Part shown: in pieces, positions 35,001-45,730 of the stretch | Numbering within the stretch: position 1 is the stretch's first letter | How the letters are laid out: the number at the start of each line of letters is the position of its first letter | Source of the DNA: Ophiostoma sp. CBS 140.51 | Taxonomy: Eukaryota; Ascomycota; Sordariomycetes; Ophiostomatales; Ophiostomataceae | DNA length: 64,000 nt | Assembly: GCA_029298735.1 (NCBI GenBank) | Contig: JANSLP010000015.1 | Span: forward strand, 186,001-250,000 | Direction: 5' to 3' | Notes under the pieces: model-generated | What the model was told of the DNA's origin: nothing | The model's input: the letters and a program-made list of their open reading frames with translations, nothing else | Database searches by the model: none | Program-made: the position numbers and the translations under genes

Positions 35001-36960
35001 GTCCTCCAAAACTTGGATGTCAGGTCTAGACATGCACATCAAACAGGGTCTGGGAAGGCTGGAAGCCGTTCCAACAGCTCTAGCAAGGGCCTAGACATTG
35101 TTCTAAGAAGACAGACTCGACAGGGCTCTTGACGTGGATCCGTTTTATCTTCGTCTTGTTCTTTCCTCATTCTCTCGACTTTGCTGCTTTCTGTGCAACG
35201 CGCTCGTTCTTTCTGCTTTTGCACATGGTTGTTTATTTCCTTTCCTTCCGTTTTCTCCCTTGTTGCAGCTACTCTTTCTACACATCGCTCCTCCCACCCT
35301 TTCTTTACACTGTCTATCATTCTTCAGAGCGGTCCGCTCTGGTCTGGAGCGCTGCAGACAAACTGGCAAAATGCCCGCCTCCGCCGCACTATCAGTGCCC
35401 TTCTCCCGCTCGCTGCCGGACAATTGCTCGCATTTTCTTGTAGCGTACTACAGACCGAGCTTTTTGCGTGTGCGGATGCGCGTGGTGTGTGGTTTTGTGT
35501 GCCTTTTATCTGCAGAGTGTTTTGTGTGCTTTGTTGTGTGCGTGGTGCATCTGGATGCGTTCACCCTCCTCCTTCGTTCCTTCCCGGCCTCGTTCTTTCC
35601 CCCCACGCGCAATGCACGGCGCCTTCCCTGACTGTTGCCCAATCGTTGCAGCGCATGGCGCCTTCCCCCCTTCGACGTCCTTCGTACTTTCCTAACCTTT
35701 CTCCTGCCCTCCTTCTCTTCTCGGGTATTGTTGGCCTTGCACCTTTCTGTCGTGCCTGCCGCCGCTCACCGGCCTCCGGTTCGTCCAGAGCTTCTGGGGC
35801 TCCCGATAAGTAATAGAACCACACCCCGATCAAACATACAACATGCAAACAAATGTACAAACAAAACACACATGCATATATGCACCCATACAAACGATGC
35901 AACCACCATCTCCTGTCCCCCCCCCTACCCCAGTGAAGCGACGGAGGTTCGTGCATCGCGGATAAGATACCCCCGGAAAACGAGGAGAGAGGCGATAACG
36001 ATATCAAGTCGCCCTATCGCACTATCTGACTATTAAACTATCAAACTATCGCACAACGACATATATACATGCAACAAAGTGCATGGGCGATGCATGGGCA
36101 AATGCAGGACACCGCTATCTAGAACGTCGGGAGTCTGGAAAGGCCATCTTGATGTGACAAGACGACGCTGACTCCGTGGCCTGCTGATCAATTGCTTGGA
36201 CAATCCTGGGCGTCGAGAACCTACAAATCCACAACGAACCGGTCTATCTCTCTACCGTTTGAACAAAGAGCAGGAACCAAGAACCGTTTCTGCGGCCGGC
36301 TGCCGGCTGCTCGTCTTCCGGGCCCATGGCCGCGCGGTTGATATTAGACCTACTGTCAGTCACATCGGTCACAGTCATCATCTACGATGTATGTACGGAG
36401 TGTACATCTCAGCCAAGGAGACTGGATGCCCTTTTGACCGAGTTGTGAGAGGGTGCAGCATGCGCTGGCATGAGATGTCATTTTGGCAGAATATCAGATG
36501 CTTTTTGGTGAGGTGAGGGGAGCATTGGCTTGTGATGCGCAGGACGGATATGCATATGATATTGATTGCATGTGCATCGGGAATCCATCGACAGTGAAAC
36601 CTGCGCGAGAACAAAACACAATACAATAAAAACACAGCAGGATGAAAAAAGCAACAACCGATCAACACCCGAGAACGGCATTCACAAGACAAATCGAGCT
36701 CGGAAAAAGGAGGCGATAACAAAACTACCAGAAGACCAGCGATTCCAAAATAGCAACATGTGTGCCTGTTGGTTGGCCGTCCGTCGAGTTATCTGAGCTT
36801 CGATCAATGAGAGCATCAAGACAGTTTTCCAACGGCTCGCGCCCTAGCATCTCCAACAGTCGACTACTCGCCTTTCTCGCCTCCCCTCGTATTTTCTGCT
36901 TTCTCCTACTTCTTCCCGTTCTGCCTTCTTCCCCTCTTCTGATTTCCCCTCTTCGACCCC

Positions 36961-36984
36961 TCGATACCTCGATACCTCGATATC
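36961..36984. repeat. 8-mer tandem repeat (TCGATACC x2, TCGATATC)
   Basis: Three adjacent 8-mers, of which the first two are identical and the third differs at one base. A similar TCGAT-based array lies at 42861-42894. It is a small satellite in non-coding DNA. Confidence 0.7.
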
Positions 36985-37560
36985 ATTGCCTAGCCCCAGA
37001 GTCCACCAACCTGTCCTGAGAAACAAGCTTTCTTTGTCCGCGCAAGGGAGCTCAAGGAACTGCGCCGATCTGCCGTTTCTTTTTCTGGTCGACTCCGTAG
37101 TTCTGCTGCATTCTTCTTCTGCTTTCTATACGGTATTTTTGTGATGTCTGTACCCTGCGTGATGGTCCTTTTATAGCATGCCGAGACGTGTATCTTCGTC
37201 TATCTGGCGCGAGTTTATCTCAAATCCGTATCAACAAAGTCTGCAAAGACCTTACAGCAATGCAGCAACGTAAAACAGCCTTGACGGCGCACAACGGGCG
37301 TACTTTGTCAGTTGTCCTGCTCCGATCATCTCCCTTGATCAACACAGAAAGGCAGGTACATTCAGGACTTTTGAGAAGGGTTTGACCCGGATTTACCACG
37401 TTTCCCATTCGTTATCGACCTGTGCCTCTGTCAAAAGGGACCCCTGTATCGGTGATTTCATCGTTTTGTAATGGCTGGCCCGAGAGAGCTCCTGTCGATA
37501 TCGAGCTTGATGATTGGTTTGACGGGTAGAGTTCTGTGCTGTGCAGGCGAATGATGATAA

Positions 37561-37800
37561 ATAGTAGTAGGATATGTCACAAGGCTGGCTATGAGATGTT
37601 GTACGGCAGCGGTTTGGTATATGATGAAATAGAAGTAAAAAACATCATTTAATTTAATTAATTTTATTGATAAAATCATAGTTTCTGTTATTTTATTATC
37701 ATTGAACATAGTTACTGCTCATTTTTCCTTTCAGTTTTTATTCATTTATATTTGATAAAAATTCCATCAGTATTCACGATATCTAATTTATGGCAATATA
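37561..37800. other. AT-rich island
   Basis: This stretch is much richer in A and T than its surroundings. It contains a short palindrome (ATTTTAT, TG, ATAAAAT at 37661-37676). No gene is visible. It could be a remnant of RIP-mutated repeat DNA or a matrix-type spacer; neither can be decided by eye. Confidence 0.5.
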
Positions 37801-38418
37801 TCCGTACTCGTAAGTAACCGTACACAGCAGCATCTGCCCAGAACCCTGCCTCAAGAGAGCTCCTCATCACGATAGTGTGCCCTCGCTTGCATACTGTGCA
37901 TATTGTGCATATCGTTATTGTCAAACTACGACCCCCTCACCAGACCACACCTGCAGGGAACGTGTGTGGACATGCGTAAATGTGTGTCAATGACGGAGGG
38001 GAAGGTTTCGCTGCACCGCTTGGCATGGAGCCCACGGGGTAGAGCTTCCCCGCGGAGCTCTTCTTGGAGCTTCTTGGAGCTCCTTGGAGCCTCGAGCCTT
38101 CTTGCTTTTGCTTGTTAAACAAGCGGCAATTTCACCGAACCGGTAGCTGCCCGGCCGAGGCTGTTGTCCAATCTGCTGTCCAAGCTGCCGTGACAATGGA
38201 CGACATGATATTGATAGATAACGAGAAAGCTCGTGCAAAGTGCGTGATTCGTTGCGCGAGATGGAGCTATATGGGCTGATGAGTTGATGAGCTCACAAGT
38301 GTCATAGGCGGCCTAAAGTGGACTGAGCTTCATGGCTCTAGGTTATCGAAATGGAAAAGTGATTGCTTTTGTTGTAGCTTCATATGGGATAAAAATCAAA
38401 CGCTAAATAACATCATAT

Positions 38419-40131
38419 CTATTCCGCCTTCTCTGCCTTCTTTTCTCCCTCCTGCGTCCTCGGTGCAAACGCCACGGACGCCGGCAGCCGAAAACTGGCA
38501 CAGTACATGGACTTGTGCGGCGCCACGGCCCGGACATTGTGGACGTAGACCAGGTTCTTCGACTCGGCGGCCAGGGGGTCGTCGTTCTCCATGTCCTCGT
38601 ACCGCGGGCAAAGCGTCATCTCCACACCGAGCTCGGCCGACACGCGGTCGCGCACGTCGCCAAAGGGAATGCTCTGGTCGTCGTCCTTGGGCGCGAAGCA
38701 GTGCGTGTGCACAATCGGCAGCTTGGGGTAGACCTTGTCGGCCGGTGCCTCGGCACCTTCCACCGGCTTGAAGAGGTCCTCGTGGGCGGCGTACAGGCCT
38801 TTGAAGCGAGGCAAGAACGTAATGGCAGACGCCGGCAGGTTCATGACAAAGTGCGAGATGGTCGGCGGGACTGGGACATGTCTCCGAGGTGGCGGCTGTT
38901 TCCGAGCCTTAGGGCCGCCAGCAGCAGAAGTGGCTGTGGAGTCTTCCTTGGCCGGCTGTTTTTGCTGTTTTTGCTGCTGTTGCTGCTTTTGTGCCTGTGC
39001 CGGCTTGCTGCCCTGCTGATTTCTTGAGTCGACAGTATCGGGAACATCGAGTGCACCCTCGTTTGCCTCGGACGACTCGCGGACCAGGTCTGCCGACTTG
39101 TGTATAAACACCAGGCCATCCTCGTTGAACGGCCGCACATACGAGCCGGCCTTGTTGCGCTTAATGGCATTGCCAAGCGCCTCGTAGCTGTTGGGGTTCA
39201 TGTCGTTGGCCCAGACAAAGACGCCGCGTTTGCCTGCGGGCACAGCAAACGGACCGATGCCCGCCATCAGATCGACCACCACCTCGCCCGGCTTGAACAG
39301 GTACAGCAGCCGCGTGTGCTCCGGCTCCAGCTTGCTGTTCCAGTACACCTTGCTGTAGTCGAAGCTGAACGTGCAGCCGTTCTCGCGCACCTCAACGTCC
39401 ATGTCGTCGGGGCCGGCGAGCACCTCGTAGGGGAACGTGCGGAACACCGACTCTGTACCCACAAGGTTGACCTTGTTAATGACTGTACGCAGATGTGGGT
39501 TCTTGTCGAGCAGCACCTCTCCTACAATGTGCTTGTACGGCTTGAAGCGGTCACGCAGGTTGAGATGCGCCACATGGCCGGCTGTGTTGAAGCCGGCCGG
39601 GATGTCTTCGTGGAACTCTTCGGGCAGCACCGAGACGAGCACATCGCGCGATGTCCAGTGGTCGTAGTTGAGTGTGAGCTGGTACGGGATCACGCCGAGC
39701 TCGCTCTTCTCCACACCCTGCTTGAGCACATCGCTCCATGTCTCTGGTGATGAGGGCACAACGCCTGGCCGCAGAAGCAGGCACTTCTTCTTGGGGCTAG
39801 GCTTGGCTGGTGCAGCATCGCCGGCTGCCGGATTTGTTGCTGCATTTTCGGGGACATCGGCCACAGAGGCCAGACGCTCAACTCGCAGGAGCTCTTTACT
39901 TGAGTTCAGCGCCTTCTGGTACTTGGAGATGAGGCGGACATCGTGCACTTGTGCGGCCGCAATCTCGTATGTGCTGGTGAACAGAGCCTTGTTCAGGGAT
40001 GCGGCAGCCGTCAAAGCTGCATTCCGCAGGATCGGGGGCCGGAAGATGCTCATGTCTGAGCCGGAGGTGTTGCTCGCGTCGGCTTCGTCGCTGCTGCCCG
40101 GCCGCGGACGCTTCTGGCCTGCTGCTATCAT
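38419..40131 (-). CDS. TRM5: tRNA (guanine-37-N1)-methyltransferase
   Basis: It uses S-adenosylmethionine to make m1G at position 37 of tRNAs, next to the anticodon, preventing frameshifting; fungal Trm5 acts in nucleus/cytosol and mitochondria. It is a single exon of 570 residues. The ATG at 40131 (MIAAGQKRPRPG) is the first in-frame ATG. A second candidate is the ATG at MSIFRPPILRN, about 27 residues later, which begins the conserved region. Motifs include FRPPILRNAAL near the start, RTFPYEVLAGPDDMDVEVRE, a Rossmann-type SAM site VVDLMAGIGPFAVPAG, NDMNPNSYEAL and NLPASAITFLPRFKGLY. A Gln/Lys-rich low-complexity insertion (about residues 370-395) splits the catalytic domain and is probably a surface loop. 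NUS1 follows upstream on the same strand, 579 nt away, with no sign of co-transcription. Confidence 0.93.
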   Translation of the reverse strand: MIAAGQKRPRPGSSDEADASNTSGSDMSIFRPPILRNAALTAAASLNKALFTSTYEIAAAQVHDVRLISKYQKALNSSKELLRVERLASVADVPENAATNPAAGDAAPAKPSPKKKCLLLRPGVVPSSPETWSDVLKQGVEKSELGVIPYQLTLNYDHWTSRDVLVSVLPEEFHEDIPAGFNTAGHVAHLNLRDRFKPYKHIVGEVLLDKNPHLRTVINKVNLVGTESVFRTFPYEVLAGPDDMDVEVRENGCTFSFDYSKVYWNSKLEPEHTRLLYLFKPGEVVVDLMAGIGPFAVPAGKRGVFVWANDMNPNSYEALGNAIKRNKAGSYVRPFNEDGLVFIHKSADLVRESSEANEGALDVPDTVDSRNQQGSKPAQAQKQQQQQKQQKQPAKEDSTATSAAGGPKARKQPPPRRHVPVPPTISHFVMNLPASAITFLPRFKGLYAAHEDLFKPVEGAEAPADKVYPKLPIVHTHCFAPKDDDQSIPFGDVRDRVSAELGVEMTLCPRYEDMENDDPLAAESKNLVYVHNVRAVAPHKSMYCASFRLPASVAFAPRTQEGEKKAEKAE

Positions 40132-40710
40132 GTGTGGAGGAGGGGTGAATGAGATGGGAGTCGAAAACTTTGGTGGATGGTTAGGTTGTCTTGAGATGCA
40201 CTCTTCAAAAGCGATGAGATGAACAAAAATAAAGACAGATAAAGATGAGACGACCAAAATAAGGTTTGCGCCGCTGTCAAAAAATAAACACACCGAATTA
40301 CATGTGCTGTTGGCTGACAAGATGAAATTTTGATACTGAGTGACGGTTGGTGAAAAAAGTGTGGCGTTACGTCATGAAAATTTTCTAAATAAGTGTGGCG
40401 CACTAACATTTTGCGTGAAGCCCGCCATAGAGCCGCCAAACAAATCGGCCTTGCAATCCCGTCACATCAACTCCTTTGATTCTTGGGCCAAAAGAACCAA
40501 AACGAAAAGAAAAGCCAACGGGTCGCTCCCGCTGTTTACAATGCCATGATGGGAAAAGAGGAAACGAGAAAAAAAAACGCAAAAATCAAATCTGTAAAGA
40601 AAAGGCCGACGTGGGCGATTAGAGCTGGAAATTTGGTGGATCAATTTGGCCTTGATGTCTGATATCTTGCGGTGAACAGGCGTAGAACGCTGATAAATGG
40701 TGTGCATCGT
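40132..40710. promoter_or_regulatory. TRM5 upstream region and NUS1 3' flank
   Basis: This spacer separates two same-strand genes. Its left half should hold the TRM5 promoter and leader, and its right half the NUS1 3' UTR. No gene or clear motif is seen. Confidence 0.5.
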
Positions 40711-42075
40711 TTAACGTCCGACACGGAACTCGGCATCGGCAAACCGGTAAAGGCCCGACAGGAAAACCTGGTAGCCAACGCTGTGGTTGTCGGGAAGATG
40801 GAAGATCTCCGTCAGACGAATCTGCCACGGCGGGTAGCCAGACAGCTCAATGTGCGGGCCAAAGAGGAGCAGCAGGTCGGGCTCGGCCATAACGCTTTCG
40901 GTCAGCTCGGCGTCGATAAGGTCAATGCTGATGTCGGAGGGTGAAATCTTGTTGCGCTGGGCCATCTCGGCAAGCGTCTTGGTCAGATCAACCAACGAGT
41001 CGCGGCCGTCCTCCTCAGAGAGCAGCATGATCGTAATGTGGCCGTCGTCCATCTCGCCGTTCTCGCGCGCGTGTGGGGACACCGTCGATTCGATAGAAGG
41101 AAGGTGAGGCGCCTGCAGAGTGACAGCAGGGTGCACACGGCCAAAGTAGGTCGTCAGACGCTGGGAAACGGCACGGTGGGTATCGGCCAGATAGCTCTTG
41201 AGAATGCCTGTCCGCTCGTAGACAGAGAGCATGGGAATGCCTGCAGAGGCACACCAGGCGGCAATATCGGAGACCTCGTTGACGAGACGCTCCAGCTCTG
41301 CCAGTCCATGGCCGTTTTCCTCGAGCTGCAGAACGACACTCAGGTGCTTGGGAAGTCGCCTCAGGTCCCGCACATCGCGGGCAATAATCTCGGGCGTGCG
41401 GTGGTGGTACTTGAGGACGGAGTAGATGCGGTCGCGGACGCCATGGTAGCCGACCCGGAAGCGGCGGTAGACGGAAAAGATGGCGTGGATGACGATGTAG
41501 ATCAAGACGTAAAGCTGGTGGGAGATAAAGTTGCGGACGCTGAAGCGTTCCCGGTTCGTTTCGCGGAGAAGGAATTTGCTGGCACTGGAGCTGCCGGTGC
41601 TGCCGGATTCGCTACGGGCGGCGGGTTTCTCGGTCTCGGTGCGTGTGGCCGGCGATCTGGGGACTGGAGGGAGGTAGGGCTGCAGAATAAAGCTGTATTA
41701 GTGACGTGTTCTCAAATGTTGTAAAAGAATGCAATGCGATGCGAGTGGTCGATCGTGCAACTCCATGACTCGGCCGACGAGGATATCCAAGGCACCCCGG
41801 ACGTAAAGGGACGTCTCTTTGTCGAATAGGGAAATGTAGACAGTGCACAGAAGAGGGCAGGCACCATCTCTTCTTCCTCGTCGTCTGTCGTCGTTTTCGG
41901 ATTTCTTCTTCCAGACGAAGTTTCTCGACTTTTCTGCCGTATTGTCGATCTCGTCCAGCGAAAATAAAATAAAACTAACCTCAACCAGCTTCAGACGCTC
42001 TTCCGGCGTCAACAGCTTGTGGCCGGACCGCGCATCTTTGCGGTAGAGCAGCGTGTCTCGCGATGTGAACGACAT
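40711..42075 (-). CDS. NUS1: NUS1-type regulatory subunit of cis-prenyltransferase (dehydrodolichyl diphosphate synthase)
   Basis: It partners the catalytic Rer2/Srt1-type subunit at the ER to build the dolichol chain used as the glycan carrier in N-glycosylation, O-mannosylation and GPI synthesis. Two exons, 41980-42075 and 40711-41679, give 354 residues. The 300-nt intron (donor GTTAGT, branch CACTAAT, acceptor CTGCAG) is phase 0. After a Pro/Ser/Thr-rich linker, a hydrophobic segment (FISHQLYVLIYIVIHAIFSV, about residues 75-95) should anchor it in the ER. The C-terminal UPP-synthase-like domain includes LPKHLSVVLQLEENG and DISIDLIDAELTESVMAEPDLLLLFG. The protein ends in FRVGR, carrying the RxG motif that completes the heteromeric active site. 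The intron stays open in frame for about 94 codons, then stops. It is divergent from COG6. Confidence 0.92.
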
Positions 42076-43004
42076 GGCGTTGTGTATGTGTGTGTGGTGA
42101 AGTTGTTAAGGGAGAGGAATTGCCGGGAAATCGGCCGGTAAAAAACGAAGGTGGGAAAGGGCGAGAAGAAACAGGATCACTCCTCGAAAAGGGAAGTCGC
42201 AGGCAGAGATGGAAACTGCAAAGTCGACGAAGGAGCGGTTTACGTTGACCGCGCGGTAGGGCAAGCTTCCATAATCGAATTGTTGGTTCTTGTTTTGTTG
42301 TAGCTGGCAGCTTTCGCAAATGGGAAGGTCCAACTGGCCAGGTTTTCGTATTGCCTCCTTTGTCAGATTCGCACACAAGTTGGACCGTTCAAGCATGTGG
42401 TTTGGGGACTTTGCCTTGGCTGGTCTTTGGATCGCTCATTCCCCCGTGGCCGACGCAGCGGGCCAATCACAGGCACTGTTTGGCCCCGTTAGCTCTCCCC
42501 AAGCCCCCCTAGACAGGGCCTGAACACGCCCCTCGATGACATCTGCGCCCAAGCCACAGCGTCCACGACAGCGCGCTACGTAGACGAAGTGCATTGTACC
42601 AGTGTACCACGCTATGCTCCAGCGCCATCCGTCGGGCAAGATGTCGATCTGCGATGCTCCCTTTCCAATTTCGAGACGACGACTTCACCACTTCAGCCGC
42701 GTTCACGCAACACATCACCTCCACCACCTCCCTCCTCTACATTGACGGCGCAATTACGATACGACGAATAAAAGCCACGACAACAGACAGCTTACGGCCC
42801 ACTAGATTTGCTGTGTGGACTGGATAGCTCGGCGATGTGAGGCTGCAGCCATCTGCAACCTCGATTTCTCGATTTCTCGATTCCCCTCGATTCCGACGAC
42901 GACCTCGAGCCTCGTTCTCGACGCAGGCCCGCGTTACAGACAGCAGCGTGCACCTATTCGGAAGCCTTCTCCTCCGGCTACTCTGATTGACGTCTCCCGC
43001 GACG
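42076..43004. promoter_or_regulatory. Divergent promoter region NUS1/COG6
   Basis: The 929-nt spacer must carry both promoters. A TCGATTTC-type array lies at 42861-42894, about 110 nt before the COG6 ATG. Pyrimidine-rich DNA with CCACC repeats occurs at about 42710-42745. No gene is supported here. Confidence 0.55.
42861..42894. repeat. TCGATTTC/TCGATTCC short tandem array
   Basis: The units read TCGATTTC twice, then TCGATTCCCC, then TCGATTCC. It lies in the probable 5' leader of COG6. The unit resembles that of the array at 36961-36984. Confidence 0.7.
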
Positions 43005-45730
43005 ATGGAGCGCGTCTCGTCGGCCGCCTCGAGGGCCCTCTTCCCCAAGGGCCCCAGCTTCACCCTCGACGACTTCTCAAACAAGGATTTTATTGTCCGC
43101 GACTTTGTCGACACACTGGCCGAGACGGCTGTGCCGGCTAACCGGCGGTCTGGGGCTGCGGCACAGCAAGCATTCGACCCAAAACCGTTGATCCGGACGT
43201 TTGAGAGTAAGTGGTGCAGCAAGCCTCGTGGACCATGACAGTGGATAGGACCACGTGCTAACTATTCTCTCTCCTCCCTCTAGATGCACTCTCTCAACTT
43301 GGATCCCTCTCCGAGGAGCTACAAGAAAAGGAGTCGGACATTCTGTCGCAGGTGCGCCGCGCCGAGATCCAGCACGACCAGACCCTCGACACCCTCGGCA
43401 GCAAACTCGACCAGTCCATGGCCCAGTTCGAGGCGCTGGACCTAAGCTTAAACAACCCCGGCGGCGCAGCAAGCGGCTCGACCGAGCGTGGGAGCCGACA
43501 GGGGCCTGACACGGGCGGCGGCAACATTGCCGTGCAGATTGGCGAGAAGCTCGAGGAGCTGGACCGCAAGCGGAGGCGCGCGCTGGACGCCACCTTTCTT
43601 GTGCAGTGCTGGACAGAGCTGAGTGAGACGGGGCAGCTGACACCGCTCGAGGACATTCAGCGGCAGGGCGGTGCGGAGAACAAAGTGCGCTGTGCTGTGA
43701 TTTCAAGGCAGCTGATGCGCATTAGCCAGCGGCTGGATCCAGCATCGTGGGCCGAGACAAAGGGCGGCCGCGCGACGAACGGCATCAACGGAGCCAATGG
43801 CACCAACGGAACGAACGGAACGATAAACGGCGCAAATGGTGGGGGAAATGGCAGCAACGGCGGCCAGCAGACACACAACACGCGCGAGGCGCTCGAAAAA
43901 TTCTCGGAGACGCTGGAACAGGACCTGCTGAAGCAGTTCAACAACAGCTACCGGCGGCAGAACTTTGACGACATGCTCGAGTGTGCCAAGGTGCTGCACG
44001 ACTTCAACGGCGGCACTAGCGTCATCGCCGCGTTTGTCAACCAGCACCAGTTCTTTATTGACCGGGACCAGCTCCTCACGGACGAGGTCACGACGGACGG
44101 CGAGATGTGGAACCAGCTGGCCGACCCTGACGCCGATCCTCCGGGCGTTGAGCAGAGCTTGCAGTCTCTGATTGACGAAGTCCGCATCGTCATGCAGGAG
44201 GAGTCTTTCATCATCAAGCGGGCCTTCCCCTACTACGAGACGGTCCTGATCAAGTTTATCCAGCGCGTGTTCCAGCAGTCTATCCAACAACGCCTAGAAA
44301 TGGTTCTGGAAAAGGCGAGCACTGTCTCGACGCTGGCCTACCTGCGCTCTCTGCACGCATCCCGAAGCTACATTGGTGCGCTAGTTGAGGACCTCAAGAC
44401 ACACGGCCTGACAGAGCACCCCGAACCTTGCTCGAGCCAGATTGCACAGACCATGGACCAGCAGGTTGAGGAGCTGTTTGTTCCCTACCTGGTGGGCAGC
44501 TCGTACATCGAGAAGGAGCGCAAGAGTCTGGAGGAAATGTACAACTCGCTCCTCTTCAAGTTCACTCTGTATCACTCGCGGCGGCCCAAGGCCACACGTG
44601 CCGGTTTCATGGGCAAGATTGCCCAGCAGGGCACACAGCTGCTGGCCTCGGCCAAGGACGCCTACATGGAGCGTCTGGACTCGTCGGATCTAACACCCAC
44701 CCAAAAGGCTATGATGCTGCGCGTTGCCGGCATTCAGGACACGGACAAGAAGAACGAGATCGAAGTCTCGGACGAGGACGGTGTGCTGAGCACGGCCAGC
44801 GCCAAGCGTATGATGAAGTGGCTGGCTGAGAGTGTGCGCCGCACTCTAGAACTGGGCACGGCTACCGAGACGCCCAAGGATGTCAACGTGCTGCTGGGCC
44901 TACTGATGATGGCCATGGGCCGTGTGTACGTTGAGACAGCACTCGATGCGGCACTGGATGTGGCAACATCGCAAGAAAGCGTCAAGACAGAGCCCGACCT
45001 GAGCTATCTGCCGTCCGTCCGGCCTGCCGTAACTATCACAAGTATCATGGCGCGCTTTATCCAGACAGTCCTCATCCGCCTGGCCGACTCGAACCCGACA
45101 GTGCGGCGCAACATGGAGGCACAGACACGTGTGGGCATCGACTCGATCGAGAAGAAGACCAACAGCATTTTGAAGACGACAGTCGACGTGGTCATCAACT
45201 CGGTGTCCAAGACGCTCGCTACACAGAAACGGACAGACTTCCGTCCCCGCGACAACGACCTGGAGAGCATTGTCGACGCACTGCAGACACCGACTTGCCT
45301 CGCAATTTGCACGTTCCTCGACAAGGTGGCCGCGTTGGCCGCACAGTCCATTGACGGCCGCAACCTTGACATGTTTAGCAGCGAGCTGGCCTTGTCGCTA
45401 TTCCGGCTCCTCTTTGAGCATTTCAAAAAGTTTGCTGTCAACGCCACCGGCGGCCTGATGGTCACCAAGGACATTGCTAAGTACGTGTCGACTCTGAAGG
45501 CATGGCCGCTCAGCCGCGACGGTGAGGCCACAATCGAGGTTCTGACCGAGGTAGGCTACCTCTTCATCATTGGTCCCGAGGCCCTGCGCGAGCGTTCGAG
45601 AAACTTGACGACGTCAGCCGGTACGGGTGTCAGCGGCAAGAAGCTGCAAAAGGCCGACTTTAAGGCGTTTGTGCAGCGGCGCGAGGACGCCAGCAGCGTC
45701 GGTGTGCAGAGCGTGCTGGCAGGGCTGTGA
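43005..45730 (+). CDS. COG6: Conserved oligomeric Golgi complex subunit 6
   Basis: This is a subunit of lobe B of the COG tethering complex, which captures retrograde vesicles at the Golgi and so keeps glycosylation enzymes in place. Two exons, 43005-43206 and 43284-45730, are joined across a 77-nt intron (donor GTAAGT, branch GCTAAC, acceptor CTCTAG). They restore LIRTFE|NALSQLGSLSEELQ and give 882 residues. The N-terminus has the coiled-coil-like heptads typical of CATCHR-family proteins (EELQEKESDILSQVRRAEIQ), followed by a helical body and a conserved LAICTFLDKVAALAAQSIDG region. A Asn/Gly/Thr repeat at about residues 232-262 (NGTNGTNG style) is a low-complexity insertion. The length is close to that of filamentous fungal orthologues, longer than the human protein. 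The start ATG precedes VSSAASRALFPKGP and is the first in frame after an upstream stop-free non-ATG stretch. Confidence 0.9.

Larger units (their letters stand above)
26057..38418. other. 12.4-kb gene-free region
   Basis: No protein gene, tRNA, rRNA or transposon could be supported on either strand in this, the largest gap of the window. From about 26600 to 29200 the plus strand is purine-rich, including an A/G tract at 27600-27660; the proximal part is likely Reg1 promoter and leader. From about 33360 to 37000 pyrimidines prevail on the plus strand in several blocks (33370-33450, 35140-35300, 36840-36960). There are short repeats (36961-36984) and an AT-rich island at about 37560-37800. GGCCTGG-like words occur near 30770, 32600, 34260 and 34900. 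TRM5's 3' flank lies at the right end. Confidence 0.55.

Noticed and set aside
38841..39750. Several long frames antisense to or in other frames of TRM5
   Set aside because: They overlap conserved methyltransferase motifs and have shadow composition.
40132..40320. N-terminal extension of TRM5 to 40320
   Set aside because: The extended start is a TTG and the added 63 residues are hydrophobic and unlike the family. The first ATG is at 40131.
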